64,000 nt of DNA, taken from the NCBI GenBank assembly GCA_022661535.1, contig JAKULF010000004.1:1674001-1738000 (forward strand), written 5' to 3'. Below are positions 1-12,300 of this stretch, in pieces; the first letter of the stretch is position 1; each line of letters starts with the position of its first letter. The notes beneath the pieces were generated by a model. That model searched no databases, was not told the origin of the DNA, and saw only the letters and a program-made list of their open reading frames with translations. This stretch comes from Eutypa lata (lineage: Eukaryota > Ascomycota > Sordariomycetes > Xylariales > Diatrypaceae). The translations under genes were made by a program, and so were the position numbers.

Positions 1-1139
1 TCTTTGTCTGGGGATCATCCCCCCCGCGTACATTAGGTACGGAAATGTTTACGCGAATGATCTGGTTGATGTTGCTTTTCCGGATAAATTACAAGGATGC
101 CGTACATACATTTCTACGTACCTACGTGTAAGTAGTCTGCCACATACCTCCCTATCTAGCCCGTCTTGCATGCGCCGACATATGTAATTGCTGGAGGGGC
201 AGAACCGCGCTTCCGCGACGGAGGAAGATCCCAGATAAGTGTCACCGGGACTCGGCCCCTGGATAGCTTTAGTGGTTGTCTATGGCCGTTGGCGGAGACA
301 TTTTAGGTACGCTATATCAGTACGTACGTAGGAACTTGCATTACACGTTCAGTTACAGCCAGTAGTAGACATTTTGTAGGTCACATATCTTGCTGGCTAA
401 CATATACCTACATAGGCTCCTTGCAAATCAAAGGGCGACCCTAAGCAAGCTAAATTTATAGCCTATCTGGGCAGATACTCGAATACAAAAGAATATAGAC
501 ATTTAGAGTAGAAGCGGCGAAGCCGCTCGCCTAAATGAAAAGCCGAATGGGTTATCGATCGAGGGGCAGAGTGACATTACCTCATAGCGGGATAATACCC
601 TGGAGTTAGGTGGGGGGACACCTCTCCTCCAAGGTTCTACTCTCATATGGGGCGGGAAAGAGCTCGGCCGGAACTTGCCCGAAGGTCTTATAACGGCTGC
701 GGGCTTGGCGTGGATAAATAGCCCCGAGATCGATGCAGTAGGCCGGAATCACATCATTTTCAAGTGAAACTCTCAACACATGTGCCTAGATAAAGGATGC
801 TGAGGGGACACGAATAAGGGTAGTAGTATCGATATCTATAGGACCTGCGGACTGGAAGAAGAAGAATACTGTGGGTGACCATCAAATTGTAAGAGCATAT
901 TAGGTGTTCTAACTATGTAGGTAAGTATTTCAACGCTGACGATGCCCAGCTATGCGCCAGGAATGTATTATGATAGTAAATCTGTCTAAGTAGTAAAAGG
1001 GCTACAGAGTTAGTCCATCGGATGGGACCTGTCAAGGGTTGCCAAGTATTGTACATGCAAAAGAAGAACATCGAGAGTACAGGAGTCGACGAGACCGTAT
1101 ATGTATTGGCGCAGTATATCAGTTTTCCGTTCGCTTTTT
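1..1139. other. intergenic, no gene seen
   Basis: No reading frame here has coding character. The stretch has many short TACGTA and TACCTA runs, as in other gaps of this window. Its right end is the 3' flank of the minus-strand syntaxin gene. Confidence 0.6.
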
Positions 1140-2682
1140 CTATCCGGCTATGAGGACCCAGAGACTGTTTCCGGAGATTAGAAAGAGTTCTACTTACGGG
1201 GAGGGGCATTGCGAATGGCATTAGCAGGAATACACTTACAGGAAAAAGATCATCAGAACACCGAACATCTACATTGTTACAGGTTAGTCGGGAATTCGTG
1301 GAACATTATAGCTTCCAGCAGCATTGGGAATTCACGTAAAGGGGATCTTGTGCGCAAGAAATTGGGAGACCCAATATACGATTGCGATTTCTTAAGCCAC
1401 TAGAAAAGGGGTAAAAGGGGTGAGATGCTCACCTTTGCAATCAGCCACCGGTTACTGCTCACTCTCGACCAGTATTTGAGCAGTTCTCTTTGCGCACCGC
1501 CGACGTTGTCCACGACATCTTCCGTGTTGGCATCGATGCGTTGGATCATCCTGTAAATCATTTGTTAGCCTCCATTTCCGAAAAACACCAAGGCCATCCA
1601 TTTTGACGACGAGACGCAACCAAATATCCCGATTGTGGTCCCGAAGTAGAGGGTTCCAGGAAAGACCGGAGGCCACTTACTCGCTCTGTTCCGACACCAT
1701 CTGAGCAAGCTGTCCAAAAATGCTTCCCAGTTCCCCTATCGTCCTCTCAATCGCCTCAATCGCCTCTCCACGCTGCTGGATATACGTGTTTTGCGGTTGC
1801 GCCTCCTCCATCATTAACACCTGCTGGTCGCCAACAGGGTTCAGCGATAGCAAGTCGGCGGCGGGCGATGGCGTTCCCCTGTTCGGCGTTCCGTATAGCG
1901 GCGAGGCCGACTGCTGTATTGGGGGCTGAGCGTGCTGCGAGACGGATGAAATGAATTCCTCGGTTCGTGATCTCGACTGTTGGATGTTCTTTGTTCGGAC
2001 CTCTAATACATCCTTGAAGTTTGCGCCAACATCGCTCAGTTTTCCTTGAAGCATCAAGACCACATTCTTCCCTGGATGTTAGTGGGTGTGTTCGCAATGT
2101 GTATAACGTAGAGAACTCGCCTTATTGTGTTCCCCAACTTGGTCCACTCCTTTTGGATGTTGTTGCCGGGATAGGGCTTGGAGCCCTGAAATCTGCTGGT
2201 TTAAGGACCCAAGATCTGTAGGAATAGGACATTAGTATGGTGAAGAGGTGGCTATAGAAGATTTATTCAGTCCATAGGTAACATAGTCATACCTTGCTTG
2301 ATGATAAACGTCAACTGGTTGATCTCTGTGGGCTTATCATCGAAGAGCGTTTTCCGTTTCGCGAGCACGGCTAGCTTCTCCAGTTTGCCCATCGTCGCGG
2401 CAATTCCCCGCCCTATGAACATGGTTGTTAGCTTTTAACACTCCGAGATGCTGAGCGATGTGTAATCGCAATGTTCGAGGGCTGTCTACCTATGTCAGCG
2501 GCCCTCCTCGCAAATTCGGACCGTCGGTTTTGATGCGCATCGCCATTTGCTGCGGCCTTCTCGGAATCTGTCAGGAGAGATCGTCTCTGGGCGCCAACTT
2601 TGGATGTGGCCTGTCGCCTTTGTGCCTGTGCGAGGACCGACCGGAACTCTGAGGTTCGGTCCTGTATGGACGTGACAGCCAT
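1140..2682 (-). CDS. SED5: Sed5-type syntaxin (Qa-SNARE of the ER-Golgi interface)
   Basis: Target-membrane Qa-SNARE of the cis-Golgi for fusion of ER-derived and retrograde vesicles. Model: complement join(1140..1164, 1240..1268, 1433..1550, 1681..2066, 2121..2215, 2293..2412, 2490..2682), 321 aa, all junctions in frame. The N-terminus MAVTSIQDRTSEFRSVLAQA and the block GIAATMGKLEKLAVLAKRKT are typical of fungal Sed5. The SNARE helix runs from about residue 230 to 290 (FGQLAQMVSEQSEMIQRIDA and following), then W-L-I-A-K and a C-terminal anchor MFGVLMIFFLLWVLIAG (residues 305-321) encoded by two micro-exons of 29 and 25 nt. Intron 3 (2067-2120) begins GCGAGT and ends AAG; no GT donor keeps the frame there, so it is read as a GC-AG intron. 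Divergent from the gene at 5.1 kb. Identity is firm; the micro-exons are inferred from frame and anchor sequence. Confidence 0.95.
2067..2120 (-). other. apparent GC-AG intron in SED5
   Basis: On the minus strand exon 3 ends ...CACAATAAG followed directly by GCGAGTTC. The next exon resumes AATGTGGTC after GGGAAG, joining H-N-K to N-V-V-L as the family expects. A CACTAAC branch-like site precedes the acceptor. The nearby CAG acceptor would break the frame. Confidence 0.75.
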
Positions 2683-5091
2683 ACTGGCTAGATTAATATC
2701 GCGACAGCGTTTTCTGTCGGTCGTCGACGAATATACTGCTGCGTAGATATAATATCGCGACCTGCGCGATAAAGCGAATCAATGATTATCGCCGGGTGTT
2801 TTGAAGGACAAAGGATATTAACAAATCGTCGTCGCAGACTCGGAGATCGAATGGGAAGATTGTTTCGTGTACGACGTCAATAATTGAATCGGAAGTCTTT
2901 GATACGGGTGCCAAGCGTTAAATACGTTTCCGGTTCTCGTGACACAGCTCTTCTCGTAATTCGTAGGCAGTACAAAATAAGTGTATGCGAGCTAAGTAGA
3001 CAGCAGTCCGGCGGCGTTGTCGTTGTCTTTTTTTGGCGTTTATAGGAGTGGTGGTGGTGAAGTGAATTCTCAAACAATTGACGAAGTTGTCGCAGTCAGA
3101 TGAAACGGAGATTAGCTGCTAATGGAGGTGGGTAACGGCTTAAAGACATCTGGTCAAAGCATTTAATTTCATTACAGGCCCGGACAAGATTAGCTGGGCA
3201 ACGGCTGGAGAACCCCCTGGCAGCCTTGATAAGTGTTGGTGGGGTGTGGCGCGGTATCCGCTACCCAGTATCTGGAAATACCTGTGACGCCTGTACCTTA
3301 GTTAGTGCCTGTCTAATTACGAGTCTACAAGGTATCATACGTAACGCGCAACGTGGCTCATTCAGCTAAGTCAAGCACCAGCATATGCACATTGAATGCT
3401 GCGAGTCTTTTCTTTTCTTTATTACCTATGTACATACTATGTAGGCTGATAGGTCAAGTCGACTAGAATAAGTCACTCTAATAAGTCACTCTGAAATACT
3501 TTCATGTCGAACGAATTTCGGTGACGAACAAAAAGTAGTTGATTCGAAAACACCCTCAGGCTTCGACTTAGATACACACGACCAGAATAGGAAATTGACT
3601 CTGAAGGGTTACATTGATAAATGGCGGCTATTTGCTTGTTTGGTTAAATCGGGTTCTCAGGTATCGAAGTGAACGTTTCCTCGATCAAACATTGAAACGA
3701 CCGATATTCCCTCGGTCACCGCGTTTGCTTGCTCGATAAACTATCTACTCACAGTGTATCCGTCACAATTCCCTACGGAGATGCTAAAGCTATGTAGATG
3801 CCGGAAGTTAAGTTTATTCATACTTACTACTTGGATATGTAGGTAGGCTCAAGTACTTGCCTAGTTGGTGTATAATCGTCGCGGATGGCGGATGGTCCCT
3901 TGCCACATGGAAATGGGATGGATGAGATGATCTAATACAAGTTAGATTCTCTACTAGATTCCCCGCAGACTTCTTTTCTAATAATAGGTAGCAACCTTGA
4001 ATGTCCCTATCACCGGCTACATCATTCCTGACGTAGTATATAAATATGGGTGATACTGATCATGGAATGAAGTTCGATGAGCGGCGAAAGTAAATATGTG
4101 TGATGTACGAAGTACTACCTAGAGGTAAGCATGTATCAATGTTTGGTAGGAGAACAGCTTTAGAAGGGCACATGCTTGACATGCAACGTGTCCGAGTTAA
4201 TGTCTGAGCGGTGTCGATTTCGACTATGAATATTGATCATTGATCACTGATCATACATACTTTAGTAATGCAGTATAAAATAATGTTGAGAAATGGACTC
4301 AAAGGGAATGAGAATAATTATTCACCTGCCTCGCCTGTAAATTTATTACAGTATTTATACAATACTGAGAATGTCGGGGCAGGCCGGGATCCATTTCTAT
4401 CAGTCGTCATCCGTCCCTTTGAGTTGAGACTTTAAGATTCAGATACCCCTGTAAGATGTATCCACATTCTTTTGGGGCGCCTATCTACCAGCCTACTTTG
4501 CACTGTAGCTCATCGTAATTCGCCAAAAGTTGCCTGTACCATTCTGAACCCAAGTCACGATACGAGCCGACACCCATTTTGTGTAGAACTCGATTAATTT
4601 GCGTCATCTTCTTCCTCTTCCACACTCAATTCTTCCTTCAGCACCACTTACTCGTACATACATACACATACGATTCTTGGTCTTGCAGAATCAAGTATCG
4701 GTAATTCAGCATCTGTTATATTCATTGTAAAAATTCACTAATACTCTTCTCGTCTTCATTCCTCGGGTCCACATCGCCGCCTGACTCTTGGCTTGTGTGT
4801 GAGCGAGTGAGTGTGATTAACCCCAACTGTCCATTTTGCTTGCTTTAACGCCTGCAATCTCTACAAGATCAACCAAGTCCAGTCCTTTGGCTTTTATAAC
4901 ATAATTATATATATTATATATATATCTATACTTAACAATTGCAAGATAGAGTCGGATACCGCACTCCCTCGACAGCCACGCGCTTTTATGTTTTCGTAGT
5001 TTCGACCTTTCCTCTCCCTCCCTTGTTAAGCGACAACACTTTGTGTATATGGGAATGTTACAGTAGAAACATACTGTCTTCCTTCGCCGCT
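2683..5091. other. intergenic between divergent genes, no gene seen
   Basis: About 2.4 kb between the start codons of SED5 and the plus-strand gene at 5092. It should hold both promoters and 5' leaders. The part before 5092 is T/C-rich and includes an ATATAT run near 4905-4925. No convincing coding region was found on either strand. Confidence 0.55.
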
Positions 5092-8000
5092 ATGGATGAA
5101 GGCTCTTATAATAATGTTATTCGAACTAATAGTCCCTTCTCCCCAGTGTGAGTTGTCCTCTTTACCCTGTAGCCATTTTTGCCACTAATGCCAAATGCTT
5201 CGTAAAGAACTTCAGGTGCACCCGCGTATAAAGCCAACGTCAATAGGACAAAGACGAGGAAATGGGTGGAAGCCAAAGTTCAGAGTTACGACGGTGATGA
5301 TTGGGGAGACGACAGTTACGATGAAGACGAACCCGATGAAGAGTCGCCTCCGCCTGCGAAACCGACTGGCTTACGCCAACCAGGCCAGTCCGGCCAGCTT
5401 TCAACTACCCATTCGTCTGCCTTCATGCCGCCGCCGCGCACCTTCTCCCAACCCGTACCTGCGAATGCGCCTCAGGCCGTGATGGGTCCCCGGGCCCCGA
5501 CCCTCCCTATCACTCATACCTCACAAAACCGTCCATCGCCCCCCATAGGGGCTACAGGACAGGTCCAATCTCGCTTCCCACCGCGCAAGAGCAGTATGAG
5601 TAGCATAAAGCAGCAAGAAGGCGTTGATGCAGCGGACACTATCACGTCTAGGTCCAGCTCTCGCCCTGGGTCTAGCTCGAGCAATCGTCCACGGTTAGAC
5701 CCCTCTACAAATGCCGCCGGAACTTCTGAGGCTCCAGGGAAGGCCGCGCCATTCGTACGGCCAGCTGATATTTATCGGAGGATGGGGGAAGAAAAGGAAA
5801 AACAGCGTCTGTCACTGGAGTCTGGGCGGCCTAGCATGGACAGTATTCCTAGCCGAGGTGATAATGCTTCACCGGCAAATGCCCCCCGATCCTCGACAGA
5901 ACAGCGGAGGAGGACCAGTTTTGACAGAGACGACGGCACTCCCCGTAGCCCCAGGTCGACCTTGGCTCCCGTCGCGGAGAGAAAGAGCGAGTATGGTCTG
6001 GATCGACTGTTGGCCAATGCTCCGGTCGAGCCCGGCAAGAAGGAGCTTGCTCAGGAAACTAACCTGGGACCAAACGAAGATCTTCGACGTTTCTCTACGA
6101 GTCCCAAACTACCCGATTTATCACGAGTATCTGGTTTTGGAGAAGACTTTTTCTCGAACTCTGTGCCGTATACCACTAATGCGGGCTCTCCACTCCAATC
6201 CGTCACAGAAACTCAATCCTCTGCTAAGCCGGGTCTCCAAACAAGTGATCTGAGTCCATCTGTAGACCCTGTAGTGCAACAACGATCGAGTGTGTTAGAA
6301 GGGCCTAAGCTAGAACCTAACCCTGATATTAGAATGCCCCCGTCAGGTGGGAATGTACAATCAGCGGCCCCAGGCACTACTGATGAAGAGCCGACACCAT
6401 TGCGGCCACAGCTACCGGGAGGCTGGGTGTCAGAGACAATTGCTTTGGGTCCTGGACAAACAACGCTGGAAAGTACTAATAATAATGGGTCTGCCGATCT
6501 TGAGCCTACCACAAATGTCAAGCATCTTCCATCAACGGATGACAATACTGGAGTAGCACCCGAGGACAAGGTTGTGCAGGTACCTCGTCGGAATGATTTT
6601 GGCAGCGTTGCCGGGCACCATGATGATGCCGTAGCCTCCAAAGTAATTTCTGCCGGCCCTGGGCATCACCCAACGCCTCTTTCTTTACCACCGCTCAAGA
6701 CCGAAGATGCTCGCGGACCGACGAATACATCGAGGAACCGTGGGCTAAACTCGACACCCGATTATAGCACCACTGAACCAACTTCATCCATATACCCATC
6801 CCGAGCGTCTATGGACAACCGATCAAACGCACCAGCCACCGCATCCGGATTTACTCCCACTGCCCCGCTGAATCCTTATCGATTGAGCACATCACGGGCG
6901 GACTCTGCAACAGAAAATACGGAACGGAAGTCGACTACAAGTACTATCGGGACTACGTCGCCATTAAAAGAGAGCGACAAACTGCGTGAAGAAATAATGA
7001 AGACCCTGAGCCCGAGTTCTTTAGACCCGTCAAGTTCTAACGAGGTCCTAACCAGTTCGACCTCCCAAGAACAAGACGACCTACCACGAGAGAGTAGGTA
7101 CTTGTCCGGTGTCTACGACGATTACTTATCACTCGCCGAGGATAAAACATTGCTGGAAACTGGCCGAGCATTGAAAAATGAGTCCATGCTCGCAACTCGC
7201 CAGGCTACGGAGCCAAGGAGTGCTGCAGATGCTTCCCCTAGACTGCATACTTCCATTCCGGAGGTTGCACCATTGAGTCCAAGGAGGACACCAGAACCTG
7301 AACTCGAACCGGTGAAACGTCAAAGGCGCTTTTCATGGGAACAACCTTCAGGATTAGAGGCAGCGGGCCCTGCCGAAACAAGGCCAACTGGCGAGGCTCC
7401 TAGGGAAGCCGGTTCTCACATTCAACAACACACCGAATCACCAGCTGAACAGGGTCCAAAGCAGCTCGGCGGGATAACAAGCGACTCTATACGGCCTGAA
7501 GCTACAGGCACGTCACCTCACGAACCCTCGAAGCCTAGTGGTCTTCCCAGTGGACCCATCCGGTCAGCTACTCCGGATCAGCCGTCCCCTATCTCTGCGT
7601 CAACAGAGGAGAATTTACCTGTTGATGTACGCCAGAGCTTGGCAGAGGAAAAGGTTCTCATTGAATCCTCATCGCAGCCCATTTTCGAGCAGCTACAACA
7701 CCCAGCGCTGTCTGAGCTTCCGGATCCGTCGAATGCCATGCCACCAACAAACGTGGAAACATCTGTGAATCCAACGACCCAGCCAACCAAAATCATGGCC
7801 TTCAGAGAGATTCTCAACTTACCATCTCCTGACCAAAGAACACAGAAATTTGATGAGACCCGCAATCAGTTTTTTGGCATGGACTCTGGGCTGTCAAACT
7901 GGCTTATGCACATGAAAAACCAAATAGAGCAAACGGACGGAATTCAAGATGGTGACTCTCAACAAGATAGCATAGCAGCTCAGGCACAATCAGGGCCGGT

Positions 8001-8292
8001 AGGTATGCAGCAATCCACTCAACAACCCTATTATCAGCAGTATCTCAATGCTAGCACCCCCAATACTACAATGGGGCCACCGAGAAGGACATCAACGGGC
8101 AACGTATTGGCGCCGTCAGGGGCAACTACGAGCGGGTTTAACTCTGGGAACCAGGTTGGGGTAAAAGGCAAGGAACTGCTTCACGCGGCGGGGGCATTTG
8201 GCAACAAGGGCGTGAAATCGGGAATGAAGCTGTTCACCAAGGGCAAAAACAAGCTCCGCGAACGGACCAACAACGAGAAGGTACTTTTCTAA
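5092..8292 (+). CDS. large disordered fungal protein, function unknown
   Basis: Model join(5092..5147, 5208..8292), 1046 aa. The first exon encodes MDEGSYNNVIRTNSPFSP; the intron 5148-5207 (GTGAGT donor, CACTAAT branch, AAG acceptor) joins it in frame to a conserved-looking basic/acidic block, NRTKTRKWVEAKVQSYDGDD, then WGDDSYDEDEPDEE. The remainder to about residue 870 is Ser/Pro/Thr-rich and low complexity, with many candidate phosphorylation sites (SPR, TPR, SSRP) and a local RMGEEKEKQRLSLES patch. A more ordered region near residues 870-920 (MAFREILNLPSPDQRTQKFD) precedes a glycine/lysine-rich C-terminus (GVKSGMKLFTKGKNKLRERT) that looks like a basic membrane- or partner-binding tail. I cannot name the family. 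A scaffold role is inference only. An alternative 3' splice at 8285 could extend the C-terminus, but the simple stop is preferred. The 5' exon is moderately certain. Confidence 0.83.
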
Positions 8293-9325
8293 TATCTTAT
8301 TGTCTTCTTTACATAAAATAGATTGTGGGAGAATACCTAGCACGTTTTCTTTCTACTCTTTTCCTGGCAGCGACACACTCGAACATCTTCACTGTAATCA
8401 CATCACGGTCAGATGGATGGTTGAAGGGGTATTATGCCTTCGATTGAGAGCACACGACAAGGCCGATGCTGTTCAATGGCTATTACCTAAGTATGTATAC
8501 GGCAGGGGATCAGATAGTACAGCGTGGGAGGCGTGAAGCCTGGTGATGTATGATTATGAAGGGAATATCTACCTATCTACTTGACTTGGCTTGGTATGGC
8601 ATAGCATGGCATTTTTTCTTTTCCAATTGCATCGATTTTCGTCTCGTCGCAAATCATCTCCCGTTGAGGGCCGGCTTGTCCCACCAGACCAAGTTGGCAT
8701 GCACCAACATAGTCTGAGAACGCCCGCAACGGGAGTGTGGCTGAAGATCTTCTCGCAGCTCGACCGATTCGATTCGTCTTTTCCTCTTTCTAAATTCGAT
8801 CAAGCCTGAGGCGAACGGATCAAGTGGTGTCAAGAATACAAAATACTATTATTGATGATGCGGATCTCCTTCGCAATGTATGCCAACTGTGCGTCCTTTA
8901 CCCATCAAATATTATATCGCGACATTGCGCCATCTAATTATTATATAACGTTATATGCACAGTCTGGCAGTATACTGAACTGTACTATATCTCACCTTCA
9001 TAGTTGATCCTCCCTCTACATTGCACTATTCCAAGTATTCTCTAGATTTCCTTGCCGAGGTTTGACCTGTTTCAATGCAGCCAAACCAGGCAGCTTCTAA
9101 TATCATGTATAAGAGAGACAACGACATAGAAGCCCTTGAAGCTTTTTTTGTGGATCGAATGTTTATTAATAGAAATTTCATCTCGTCTAGGGAAAATCGC
9201 TGGTCCCAGCAACGACCGACGCCGCACCGGACTCCAGGGCCCGAAATGAACACCACTCCTCTTGGAGCATTAGCGCACTTAGAAACCGCTCAGCTTCTGC
9301 TGCACGGCTCGACAAGGAAACCGAA
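8293..9325. other. intergenic and 5' leader with upstream ORF
   Basis: 3' flank of the 5.1-8.3 kb gene, then the leader of the next gene. An 84-codon frame from 9075 to 9329 ends in a TGA that overlaps the ATG of the downstream ORF (ATGA at 9326). It may be an upstream ORF, or part of an unrecognised first exon. AT-rich stretches near 8915-8955 could hold the promoter. Confidence 0.45.
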
Positions 9326-12300
9326 ATGAAACCAACAGCTCGAGGTAAAGGCGACTACCACCAAAAAGCTCGTTCATTATCCTCATTATCCTCCCTACTA
9401 CATTTTCGGACTCGGAACGACGGCAATCAAGAAATCTCCGTTTCTCACAAAGCCACCGGAACGATACCGACCTCGCGGCACATCAGCCACCACCAAGACG
9501 TTCCAGCAGGCTATCAGCAGCGTAGTCAGACTGAGATTAGACAAGTAACCAATGATGATGACACAAATACCCAAGGTAGTACCACCTCGGAAGTAGCTAA
9601 ACGTTGCTGTTATAGTGCCCCCCAGTCTACCCCATCACAGCCTCACCAATCCCAGCTGCCCCCAAACCTGGTTTGTGCTCATCATGATCCTTGTTCTGGG
9701 GGGCCCAGTTATGAACGTAGTGGTTCTGTTAGTGATCCTGCTCATTTTCCTACCCAGAGCTCAACGCCATTAGCATTAGCCCAAGCTCCAATATTCACAT
9801 CGCATCAAAAGTACGGGACCGACACGTCTGCTGCCTCTGCTTCCACTGTCACACCGTCTTCCCAGCTCCACCAGTTACATCCGTCCACTCTTATTTTACC
9901 AACTCTCGTGTCGTCCTTTCCATCGCCATTGCTTTCTCCAATAGTGCGATCGCATTCACCTAATCATAATACTGCCTATTCATCACCAAGTAGTGAGGTC
10001 CCCTCAACCGGTCGCCACTATCCTCCTCAGCCGGATCTAGTCTCGCCAATCTCCGAAACAAGTTCATTGACGCCGGTGCCTAGCATTAGTAACCGCGACG
10101 AAGAGCCTCAATTATCGATCCTAAATTCGCAAGTGTCTGCGCCCATTGGCCAGTATCCACTAGAAGAGGACTATTTTGTCTCGAAACCTCGTGGTAGGAT
10201 CGAGCATTCTGGGGTTCCTGCATCGGCAACGACATTGGACGTCACGCATAATGCCTTACAATTGACTACACCTAAGACTTCGGCTCGGATCGAAGAAGAC
10301 CACCAACAACCTTTTCTTTATCCCATGAATATAATATCGATTAACGAACCGCAATCGCAATCGCAGTCGCAATCGAAAATGACTACTTCAATAGCGTCTA
10401 ACGCCATTAATGCGCCAGCTCCTGGAGATGCTGCGCCAAACCAATCCGGTTCACCTACCCGACAATCCTCCTTCGTTGGGTTGCCGCCCATTCGTCGAAC
10501 TTCAACCTTTAATTTCCTAACGAGGAACGGTTCTAGAGACGATGATGATTCGAGTCCCTCGCCCATTGATCCTCCTGAGGATGAAATCCCGCCTGTGCCC
10601 ACTGTACCAACCGGCTTAGGCCTACAGTCTCCTGACGGCCAGCTTCCAGGACGGGGTCAAAAAGATCATATCGCGTTCCACGCAAGCCCAACCCGGTCCC
10701 AAACCCCTACGCGACCAACACAACAACAGCCTGTAAACGGTGAGCGGTCATCACAGAATCAAAATGGATATGGCTCGTCATCACACCAAATCCCCGATGT
10801 ACTCCTGCCGGGTCGGGGCGCTACCCAAATGGCAGTGGCTCAGCCATTGGGGATCGCGCCGAAGGCACAACAGGTGCTAATGGGTCATAATCTATCGTCA
10901 GGGCAGCATCAGCCCAGTTTCGGACAGGCGTCTGGACAACCTAGCTCTTCATTCTCAAGCAACCAAGGCCATGGGTTTATGACGCAGCCTGGAGGCAATC
11001 CGGTCCAGCGGTTTCCCCCAGGTGGTCAATGGAAACTGGAGGAATCTCACCTCTCTGAACCTTTAATTTCCCCAAATAGGAATCGATCGGGAACTAGTCC
11101 CCCTCTTGCCCAACCCGGTTATTTTGCCTATGACAAGGAAACAGGGGGAGGAGGAGGAGGAGGACCATCTGCTGGTCCGTCGCAGCCACTGCAACGACAA
11201 AAGAACAGCAGTATCCCTCCGATATCAGCTCAACGATTTCCGAACCTATTTGCCGGTCCCCATCGCTCATCACCGCAAAACCCGCCTCAAGATCAAGACC
11301 AAGCTTACAAAGTGCAACCACCTAGTAGTGTCCTAGCTCGATCCCAGACTGATGACGTTGCTGACCACGCAGGGAGACGTGGTAGCGCGTCAGATCTATT
11401 CAAAGAAATAGGCAGCAAATTCGGGCGAACGAGGGGAAGCTCGGTATCTGATGTTCGAGGGACGCCTAACCGCGGAGACGGAGTTTCTGAAGCAAGTGGC
11501 ACGAGCGGGGACTCCAAGGATGAGGATCTTGCGCCACCCGACAAGAAGCGGGCTTTCTTCGGTGCGGAGGGCTCTCAACCGAAACAGAGATCGAGCTTGA
11601 ACATAGTCAGAACAGCGCTACCGCTCGAGCCTCCTCCGCTAGGACCGAACCATGCTGATACCCCAGACTCTCCAGCTAAGAAGAGACTGTCAGATTTCAA
11701 GGGTCTATTTAAGGGAAGCGCAGTGGCTGCCAAAGATGATCAACCTGCAAAAGTGATTACAGCGCAGCCATCGCCCAATTCCTCTGCCCCAGGCTTTGGT
11801 GAGGCTCGTACTACTAATTTACCCGGGCCCTATGCGCAGCAAAGACCTTCAGGTTCAATGGCTCCTGGCCCTGCAGGAGGCCCTGCAGGAGCACACGAAA
11901 CTAGACCCCCTCTGCCAGTGCCTACTCAGAGCAAGTCCAGCGTTGATTCGAAAAATTCGAACGAGGAGCGCGAAAAGAGCTCTGGCAGAAGGATGTTCAG
12001 TAATTTGTTTGGCAATAAATCCAAAGCTCCAGAATCAAAAACACAGCCCGGTCAACAATTCCCCCCTCAAGGTCAACCGACAGGGCATCCCCCTGGGCCT
12101 ATACATCCGGGACAGCTAGTACAACCCGGTCAGATCCAGCCGCCTAACCAGCAGTTCGCCATTCGCCAAATGGTTCCCGGGCAGTCGCCTTTGCAACAAA
12201 TGACATTGGGGCCGCAGAACCCTCCTCGGCCGATGACAAGCGATGCTTCAGCTTCAGGACAACGGGTGCCTGGACCAGGAGGTAATTCCACGCACGCGAA

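Noticed and set aside
2877..3077. Minus-strand ORF upstream of SED5
   Set aside because: Short (66 codons), no motif, and lies in the expected promoter/leader region.
8285..8440. Splice at 8285 extending the C-terminus of the 1046-aa protein
   Set aside because: A GTACTT donor and TAG acceptor exist, but the added sequence has no conserved character and the simple stop after V-L-F gives a plausible end.
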